A DNA stretch of 44,363 bases from Sphaeroforma sirkka (taxonomy: Eukaryota; Opisthokonta; Ichthyosporea; Ichthyophonida). Positions within the stretch are counted from its first letter, which is position 1. The number at the start of each line of letters is the position of its first letter. The stretch is from NCBI GenBank assembly GCA_001586965.3, contig LUCW03000892.1, positions 1-44,363 on the forward strand, written 5' to 3'. The position numbers and the translations under genes were made by a program. Below the pieces are notes generated by a model, which made no database searches, was not told where the DNA came from, and worked only from the letters and a program-made list of their open reading frames with translations. Positions 35,824 through 44,363 of this stretch are shown here, piece by piece.

Positions 35824-37277
35824 GCAACCCTTGGATTTCCTCAGTATGCATACACTGAATATGTAGCTAGGCCGTTTACTACAGTACATACGTCACTCCG
35901 GTGCCATACATTGTGTTGCCCGCGTGTGCAAGCTTCAGTCGTCCGGTGATATCAGTTGCTACTGTGGGCCGATGCCAACCATTGGGTCGCGAATTGAATA
36001 CTTTGGGGGCCAATGTGAAGTGATTACTTAATAAACAATTTGAATTGAGTTGTCTGTGACGATCCTGGTGATGCCATCTCAATACTTTGCTTCATATTGC
36101 CGGTGAATTGGCATGGCGGGACGGGGGATTCACAACTGTCAAGGGCTGTCGATTATCAAGATAAGCCGATAGTATGCCTCAATCAAAGGTAGGAAGGAAG
36201 TAAGGTATGCTCGGAAAGCATCTCAAAAGTGGAGATCATACAATGAATACTTTGGCACCTGCACGCTTAAGTTGTTAGTTGTCCAATTTGCTGCAAGCCG
36301 TGTATGATTACGCAGCTCACGACTATCCGAAAATCATACGGGAATTTTAATTATAATAAAGGTATGCAATGAGATGCAAGAGATCGCAATATTTAATGCA
36401 AAACTTATATACCAAACTAATACTAAACTACATTATATCATCTGAACATCACGCATCGCCAGCGCAGTCACCATCACAGTTACCGACACGTATCATCGGC
36501 ACGCATGACCTTCAAGTATATCAACTGCCAACTACACATTTCAGTTTGTTGAGTGGTGTCGGTCATTGAATTCATGTGTTACAATTTATAATTGTGCTAT
36601 ATCAATTACGGATCACAATGTGCTAGTATTTGAAACATTGTTCGGAAACGAACCACAAATTACCTTTGCAACTTGGGTTAGTTCTCGGTCTCTGGTGTTG
36701 AATGTGATATTGTATTGAAATAGCAAGTATATGTTTATCCTGTCAAGGTTGGTTTGAAAATAACCCTGGCATCAAATTAGTCGGTTTTAAAGTTTAGTAT
36801 TAAATCGTACTTTTAAATCGACTGTGGTATACTGTGGAATAAGTTCAAATTCAAATGCGCATTATCCAAGTGTTGATTGTTTTGTTATATTCTTTATTTT
36901 ACAAGCATGGTTACATTCAGCGGGAGGCCAGGTCTACCTTGCTGAGTGTTTCACAGAAACACTGAGCGGGGAAAATTCCTTTCCTCACCGATGCACTTTC
37001 GGGCAATATCCACACGATGGCTGCGTAGGTGTGTATTACAGGCGTACGTATCCATATATCTTGTGTGAATGTGTGAATGTATACCATTCAGGTATGCATG
37101 AGAATGCATGCCGCTACAAGGTGAGCCCACAGGGTTCATACTAGTAGTATCAAGTGCACCGCCACACCATCCTTATATCCTCGTTCTTCTTATGTATCCC
37201 CGTTCTCCTTATTTTCTCCTTATTTTATATGATGGGTATGGACTAACACCGGTAGTTCACGTTCCCGTAGTAACAAT
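35824..37277. other. Convergent intergenic stretch
   Basis: It lies between the 3' end of NCBP2 (+) and the 3' end of the surface-protein gene (-). It is AT-rich, with only short open frames and nothing recognised beyond the polyadenylation signal. Confidence 0.6.
36030..36035 (+). terminator. Polyadenylation signal of NCBP2
   Basis: AATAAA lies 207 bases past the stop codon, the only perfect copy in the near 3' flank that I found. Confidence 0.55.
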
Positions 37278-40200
37278 TCAAGCCTGGGCGACGCCGGGAG
37301 CGTAGTTCTCGTTGTAGAAGACATTGGTAGGGTTCTGCAGATGAAAAGAATGCAGAACTTGTCAGTGACATGTGGCATGTGTTTATCGTTGATAATCAAT
37401 AGGGAAAACAAAAACTATTGAATGTGTTTATCGAATGATTTCGCAGTCCACACACAAAATAACTCAATAGCAGTGAACCATTTTGCGCTTGCGCCTTGCG
37501 CCAAATACTACATACCTCGAACATGGGGTTGTGCTGGTTCTGCAGGTCGTTAAACATGTCTCCGCTGTTGGCAGTCGCTTGAGCGGCACCTGCACTGTTT
37601 GTGAAGTACATGACAGCTCCTGCGGCTGCGAGAAGCACCGCAGCACCGGCCGAAGCCAAGCCAGCAATAAGGGCTGTATTGTCGTCGCCAGTAGCTTCAC
37701 ATGGGCACAGGCACGCCTCCTTTAGCTCAGGGCATTGCGGTTCACCAACTGCGGGAGGGAGAGGAGAAAGGAGCAAACAAGCAATGAGCTAGCGCGTACG
37801 TGGCTGCGTATATGAAAGTGATATAGTATTTGGTTGTTTGGTGCGTGTGTCTGTGCGTATGCCGGTGTGCAAGTATTAATAAACATCCGTAGTAGAATAC
37901 ATATACATACCGATATCAACGACACCGCGTTCACGAGCGTAGTTTATAGGGGCCAGGCCTTCTTCGGTACACTCCTGGGTGCCCAGGCCGCTGCACTTGG
38001 TCGAGCACAGGACTCCAGCCCTCAATGTGTTGCGCTGAGCTTCTGCTTGCTCGCGTTCCTCAACAGTCAAGTCTGGGCTCGACAGCAGCTCATCGAGCTC
38101 GGCTAGGGTTTCCCGGGCATTAGCTGGAGGCTGCTCTGTCACAGTGGTGCTTGATTCGGCACCTACTGTGAAGGTGACGGATGTATCATCTGCGCGCGAG
38201 CACGCAATCACCAGAGTAGAACTCTCCGAGTCACTGGCCTTGACTTGGCCGCATGCACTAACCTCCGCCCACTCACTCCACGTGCCTACAGTGCATTCGC
38301 AGCACGTGCGTGTCTGTCTGCTCTCAGGGAATGGCTGTAGACCACCCTCCGACCGGCGTCGTCGGCCTCCCAAGGCCTCGGGGTCGTAGCAGGCAAATCG
38401 CTCGCTCTCTTGCCCACACTCGCACTCGGACCAGGCAGTCCAGTCACCCATGCGAAGGTCACATGAACCGCCAGTCTCGACCAATTCCTCTTCAACGTTG
38501 TCAGGAATAGCACAGTCATCACTGCCTCCTTGGTCAAAGGTACGTCTCTTGACCAGACGTCCAGGTTCGCCGCAAGTAGCTGCCTCGCAAGTCTCTACCC
38601 ATGGAGAGTAGGCACAGCAGTCAGCGGTGGCACATGCAGGTCCAGGGACAGTCTCTTCGCCTCGGTTGTCCTCGCCAATTGCGATGTATTTGGCTAGGGC
38701 ACCCTCAGGCATTTTGCACTCGTCAATGTTGGTGTAGGTACGCTGGCGGCTGGTAGTCCCTGTGTTGCCACAGCCAAGCTCGTCCGCTGAGCACACCCAA
38801 TCGGTCCATTCACTGGGCACACAGTCGCATGTCGGGGCGGTACACTCGCCGTGGGTCTGCGTGAACTCGGTCTCTGCGTTGATGTTGTCGCCGTTGATGC
38901 ATCCCTCAACCGACGTGTCGATTTTGCGCGTAGACGTGAGCGTGCCCTTGTTTGGGTTGCTGGTGGTTCCGCATTCCGTGGCGCTGCATTCTGGCTCAGA
39001 GTACTCGGTCAGCTTGCAGCAGGGAGCAGCGCTACAGCTACCGTACTTGTCGTTGTACTCGGCCACTTCATCCATGTTTTCCACCTCTCTGTAGGTAGAT
39101 ACATGGTCCTCAATGCAATCCTCGTCATCGGGGTTCGCTAGGCGAGTTTGATACCACACACCCACACTGCCGCAGGTAGTCTCTTCGGTGCTGCACACAA
39201 GGTCAGACCACTCACCCGTCGTGCAGTTGCAGGGCGTGAAGCAGGTATCAGGGGAAACCTCGACAAACACTGGAGGCACTCCGTGGTACTCCTCGTACAA
39301 GGTATCGTTTGCCAGACAGCTTGTGTTCTTCTCATAACCTGTGGTGCGAGTCAAGCTGCCAGTCAGGCCGCACTCGTCCACGCTGCACTCGAATTCGCCT
39401 TCGAATGGCATTATATCGCACGGGCATAGCTCGGCACTGCATGCATCGGTAGTGATCTGCTCGAGTTTCTCCTTGCGTCTGAGCTCCATCTCTGCACCAG
39501 GCACAGTCTCGTCCTCCAAGTAGGGGCAGCTTCCGGGGTACTTGACCTCGCGGTATCTGATATATACACCGGTAGCACCACAGCCGTCCTCATCCTTGTT
39601 GACACTGCACACCCTTTTGTCGAACTCGGTATACGTGCACTCGCAGGGATCGTTGAGGCAGATGCTGCCCTGGCGTGTGAGCTGAACATTGTGAGGGGCG
39701 AAGCAGTTGTTCTCGCGGATCAACTCGCGGGTGTCGGTGTATGTGCCTTCTGTGCCGCATGCGGTTGTGTTACACTCTGTGCCGTTGGTGAACTCAGTCA
39801 TCTGACAGGGCACCGGAGGCTCCGGTGGAGTGGGTGCCTCGGGATCGTTGCAGCCGAAGGCATCGAAGTTATCGAATGCCAGGCCTACAGAGGTGGGTCT
39901 GCCTTCAGGAAACTGTCCGATGAATGCGATGGTGATGTCACTCACTGAACATGGTACGTCTCCCTCGCACTGGGGCCAAGCCTCATCCGTTGCCGCGTTG
40001 AACTTCCACTCCCAGTTGGCGGAGTCGTATGAGACAATCTCGCGACCGGCTCTGACTTTCATGCGTAGTGGGTTGCCTACTGCATCCTTTGCTGTTGCAT
40101 GGTATGAGCGTAGTGCGTTACTGTTGCCTCGGGGTGAGTCAATGGTCTTGAGCGCGACGTATTCACCGTCCTTGTAACCCCAGGCTGTAATGCGCCATTG

Positions 40201-42437
40201 CTCCTGGCGGGTGCTCGACTTGGACGAGTCCCACGAACTGCCATCGATGTCGTAGATCTGTCCGGAGGCAGCAAGTGTGTAGGTGTTGTATGATATGAGG
40301 AGTGTGGGTACAAAACCAACCTGCGTGTCCCAAGTTTTACTGCCCAGGTCGTATGTGCGCAAGAACCAGTTGTCCAGCGGTACAGACGCATCTACAACCG
40401 CATCGCGACCTTTGGATGCACTGCCAACGAAGCCAGAACGTCCGTCATTGCCTTGTAGAGCTGAAGCCTCGAACTGAGGATGGCTTACTGCGCCGCCTGG
40501 TGCTATCACATCGCATGCACCGCTATCAATACCTGCTTTATCGGAGACATCACAGTCGGTTGTGATGGAGCGGAAGCTGATGTATTTATCCTGCAAGTAT
40601 CGGTCAATCGCCACCGGTGAGTTGTCCTTGATGGCGTCTTCGAAGTCGATGGGCAAGTGGCAGCAGGTGCTGGCCTGACATGTACCCTCTTCAGTGATGG
40701 GAGCGGGGGGAATACAGTAGTTCGTTATGGGAAGTGAAAATTTGGTGCGGGTCTTGACACCAAGCGAACCACAAGTTTCAAACTCACATTCGGACCATTC
40801 TCCGAACTCGCCGTGACCGCATGGGGGACAAGGCTCCCAGTTGCCGCACTTTCGGATTTGGAACTCCTCAGCCACTTCATTGTCAGCCAAGTTCTTGGTT
40901 CGTGTGCTGCGTTGATAGCCTTCTTGTCCACAGCGCTCGAGATCCTGCACATCGCATGAGTCCCACTCACTCCACTCACTCCATTCCTTGGGCTCGGGCG
41001 TTTCAAGCCCGGGTTCAAGACAAGCAAATGCAGCAAAATTGTCAAAAGCCAAACCCACGGATGAGGGCCTGTCAGCTGGGTATACACCGGTGTATCTGAT
41101 CTCTATGTAGTTGAATGCACACTTTGTGCTACCACAATTCGGCCACTCTGGGAACATAACAGCATTGTTGGCGTTGATGGCCCAGTACCAGTTGGTAGAA
41201 TCGTACGACACTTGACCTGACTTATCTGTTCTTAGAGAGTTGCCCATGGCGTCTACTTTAGTGGAATGTTGGCTTCTGATTGTTTCAACGGTTCCACGTG
41301 GTGAAACAACGCGACCAAGCTCTCTCATGTCTGAATCGTATGCGATCATAGTCCATTCTTCAAGTCGAGCGGAATCGTGGCCCTCGGTATACCCATTACC
41401 GTCTATGTCATATATCTCACCGCTAGCCGATGTTGTACCATCACCCGTGTAGCTAATAAATAGACTAGGAACGTAACCAAACACATTATTGAGGGCATCA
41501 CTACCTAGTGCATATGTTCTTAAGAAATACTTGTCCATGGATTCGGCACTATCCACAAGTGAATCATGAGAACCTTTTGCGTTTCCCCAAAAGCCGTTTT
41601 GACCGTCTCCTTTTTGACTGCCACTCCGCTCAAATTGTGGGCGGAGGATTTCACCATCAAGCGTGAGACTTCCGTGCTCGTGATCTGTGATTCGAAATGT
41701 GATTCCAATCTCATCTCCGTACGAGCTCGGTATCTTCTTGTTATCAGCATTACTGCAATCGAGGGTATCTTCGGCATTCTCGAAATTAATTATTCTGCTC
41801 ACACAGTTTGAGTCGTCCGCGGCAACTCCACCAAGACCACCAGCACCTGTTGATGTTTGAAAATGTCATTTTTTTATGATTGAATTCGAGCTGAGGTGTC
41901 CTATATGATCGAATCAGAGCCAGGGTGCATCAGTGTCTAGTTGGTTTGGGATTATAACTATTACGAGCACTGTTCACTGATCCTAAAACGGGGTTTATGG
42001 TGTTTTTGTAACGGTCTTCATTCTTAAAACCACAATGTAGACATCAGCGGAGATGCGCACTATAACCGCCGCTTTGATTTGATAATTTGATGTCGCAACA
42101 AGTCAATCTATTCCTAAATCGAAACATCAGCTCTCCAGTACATTCAAATTTGTTACATCCACATCAATGCAAATACCGGTAGAGATGTTCACACACGTAT
42201 GATCAATATTATAAATGGCTTGGGGCTTATGAATGCGTGCCGCAGACGATATTTGATTCACCGAGCAAGCTCTTATTGACACCAAGAAAATTACATGGGC
42301 CATGTGTACAAGTATCGCATATATACTCGTATTGAAACACCGAAACAGAACATTAATAACTTACGAGTTGTGGGTAGAAGGGCTTTGAATACAAGAACGA
42401 GTGCCACAGCGGTTGTTGATTTTAGGTAAATGAACAT
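37278..42437 (-). CDS. Large type I surface protein with twin unknown domains and TSP1-like modules
   Basis: I do not recognise the family. Exons 42365-42437, 37911-41846, 37516-37748 and 37278-37334 agree in phase and give 1,432 residues. The start is chosen because exon 1 is a signal peptide (MFIYLKSTTAVALVLVFKAL) ending in phase 1. Two copies of a domain of about 260 residues follow (about 42-300 and 425-690). They share WFLRTY-like, ASG.IYDIDG, SPRG, SYDS.NW.W and RP(S/T)SVGLAFDNF motifs. Between and after them are about eleven Cys modules with W..W and CG..G patterns like thrombospondin type 1. A GGRRRR furin-like site is near 1,186. A helix at about 1,362-1,385 spans the membrane. The 46-residue tail has NPMFENP and FYNENY, resembling NPxY-type sorting or adaptor motifs. 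An adhesion or receptor role is inference. Confidence 0.88.
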
Positions 42438-44363
42438 CTTGCTCACGTTCAGTACACAGTACTGGAATCTATAACTTACTAATACGATATCTAGACTCAG
42501 GCGAAATAGGGTTGCATGTGTCCGGGTTGTTTGAAATATAAAAAACTACTAGAAACAAACGATGTGATATCTGCTTTTATAGGAGGGAACTTGTGTGCTA
42601 GTCGTAGAGGTTCCAAGTGGTTGTAATATGATGGGCAAGTCAGAATGCACTATTTCCACCTCGCATGTTTATAATCTGGAAGTGGGATACAATCTCAGAT
42701 CACTCTAGTCATGCTGTAAAACTGAAGAGACCATTGCGGAGCAACTTTAAGGGGTGAGTGATCGATCAATTGTAGTATAAAGTGGTAAATACACTAGAAA
42801 GAAGCTAAGTTTTATTATGTTGATTATATCGTCAGGTAAAACAGGATGGTTGCCCCCCTTTGAAGATTTTCACATCGTCTCTCACTTAGTTCCAGCTCGC
42901 TCAATCAAGGCTTGCTCATAAACAGTATTTGACACGCCAACAATGGTATAAATGTTGGAAATAAGATTATATGGGTGTGCGAGAATCTGGTCAACCTATC
43001 AAATGTCATTTCTACAGGACACAAAGTTTTTATTGGGTAAAATAAATTATGATTCATACCGATTTCAGATAAAAAATCATAAAATTATCAATAAAAACAG
43101 ACTGATGTCTACGATAAGAACATGGTATATTCATTGGACAAGCTTCCCGTGTTTTATTCAATGTTTTTATGTAGATCGCGTGTGTTTGTAACTATGTTTT
43201 TACTATCATAAATACATTTGTAAATAAATATTTGACGGTTGACCGGTGGGCAGTGAGTCGTTGACGGTTGACCCTCCCTCGAGTCTCAGATTCATTCGTT
43301 TTTGAAAATAAAGAGACAGAAGTGGCTGTATAATTTAGTAGGCTATGTATGAAATGGCAGTGTCACTTTCGAAGTCGGCACTCGGCAGTCGGCAGTTCTG
43401 ACTTCTAAGTGCCTGAGTGCTCAGTGCTCTCTAGATAATGATTATTGGTTTTAGAAATAAAAACATTATATTTACAAAAATAAGGATCTCTAAAAAGTCC
43501 GGGAAGACCGACAGTCTGAATTCTGCAAGTGATATTTATTTGTTTTTGCATGTACAATTGCACAATGTACATTGCACAAAAAAAAAATACTGTCCTTTCC
43601 TGTCGTGCTTGGATTGTGTGTAAATCGACAGTGGTAACAGTGTAACACTCGTGACTCGTGAGTTTGTGACTCGCCCATGTGTCAGTGATCAACAAAACTA
43701 TCGATATGAAAAAGGATTTACGTATGTGCGTAAATACATACATAGCCTTGTTTGATTTCAATAGGCTATGGTAGATACATATTTATTTACCTCTGTGTAT
43801 TGATTTTAGAAGGCTATGGTAAATAATAACATAATTATTTACCTCTGTTTATTCCATATAAGTAAATATACTAATGCAGAGGCGTAAAATCTCCCGCCAA
43901 AACCATTGTATGTATGTGCATGCATATTTTACTCGTTTTTTATCGTGTGAACAAATAAATAATAATAACGTTTTTCCGCACACTATTACATACTTGCTTA
44001 CTCTGATATCATAAACAGTGATCCTCTGTAGTCGAGAACAGTAATCCTCAGTAATGGAGACAAGTAAGCTGAATTTTCTCCCACGGCTGTTCATCACTAA
44101 TTCATCAATGGTTCGTATCAACCGACTGTTGACAAAATATTGCAGCGAAATAGTGAAGCTAAAAAGATTGACTGGGATTGTAGCAAAGATGCAACAATAT
44201 AATAACGGCGACCGCACCAGGGCTCGGTAGGATTACATATTCTTTAAATGCTAGCATCGCTTAATTCCACTGTATAATATAACAGGAAGAGTGGACCACT
44301 GAAGATAATAGGCAAAATTGTTTCTATATGTACAAATATGTAAGTTTATAGACACGAATGATG
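42438..44363. other. Upstream intergenic stretch, no supported gene
   Basis: It holds the promoter of the surface-protein gene, though no box can be assigned. GACGGTTGACC occurs twice near 43,234 and 43,262. A GC-rich patch at 43,370-43,435 (TCGGCACTCGGCAGTCGGCA) loosely recalls the 19.4-kb repeat. Open frames at 43,405-43,761 and 43,849-44,217 lack any recognisable motif. Confidence 0.55.
43754..43853. repeat. Two-copy tandem repeat, about 48 bp
   Basis: GATTTCAATAGGCTATGGTA through TTATTTACCTCTGTGTATT is followed directly by GATTTTAGAAGGCTATGGTA through TTATTTACCTCTGTTTATT, with a small insertion in the second copy. Confidence 0.85.

Noticed and set aside
43849-44217. 122-codon open frame on the minus strand
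   Set aside because: Hydrophobic start but no motif, AT-rich context and no splice partners that I could find.

Overview
The window is nuclear DNA of a eukaryote with GT-AG introns. It has long AT, TAA and CA microsatellites and three well-supported host genes, spread over about 44 kb. The gene content would suit a unicellular relative of animals (for example an ichthyosporean). That is only an inference, because nothing here is diagnostic of one lineage.

Positions 1 to about 16,230 form one giant inverted duplication. Each arm is about 7.2 kb and they surround a spacer of about 1.8 kb. Each arm carries (i) a small serine-rich gene of unknown function, here called gene X, and (ii) an SF2-helicase-like gene. 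The order is X(+) helicase(-) spacer helicase(+) X(-). The right helicase copy reads whole, as three exons and about 884 residues. The left copy is broken. Gene X looks intact on the left, although its first exon lies outside the window, and is frameshifted on the right. The 3' part of gene X (about 1,450-3,240) is almost identical between the arms, whereas the helicase copies are clearly diverged, which suggests recent gene conversion. The spacer is a GC-rich mosaic of short repeats, and a related block lies at 19,370-19,900.

Positions 16,255-18,640 are a microsatellite field. It lies between a possible first exon (18,673-18,717, minus) and the rest of the right gene X. Positions 18,718-21,583 have no gene I can support.

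Positions 21,584-30,412 (minus) hold a complete nine-exon phosphatidate cytidylyltransferase gene (CDP-diacylglycerol synthase, 446 residues). Its first intron is 3 kb of AT repeats. Its other introns hold decayed copies of its own exon ends and one possible cassette exon. A divergent intergenic region of 833 bp separates it from an NCBP2/CBP20 gene at 31,246-35,823 (plus). This cap-binding protein is fused in its first exon to an arginine-serine domain of about 100 residues and ends in a new basic-then-acidic tail. It is about 403 residues long, against 156 in human.

Positions 37,278-42,437 (minus) encode a 1,432-residue type I surface protein. It has a signal peptide, two copies of a domain of about 260 residues that I do not recognise, eleven thrombospondin-1-like Cys modules, one transmembrane helix and a short tail with an NPMFENP motif. 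The last 1.9 kb holds no gene I can support.

The two housekeeping genes act separately: one in phospholipid synthesis at the ER, the other in nuclear mRNA cap binding. The layout suggests they may share a divergent promoter. Copies of exon-intron borders placed nearby in introns recur in three unrelated genes here and may reflect how this genome changes.
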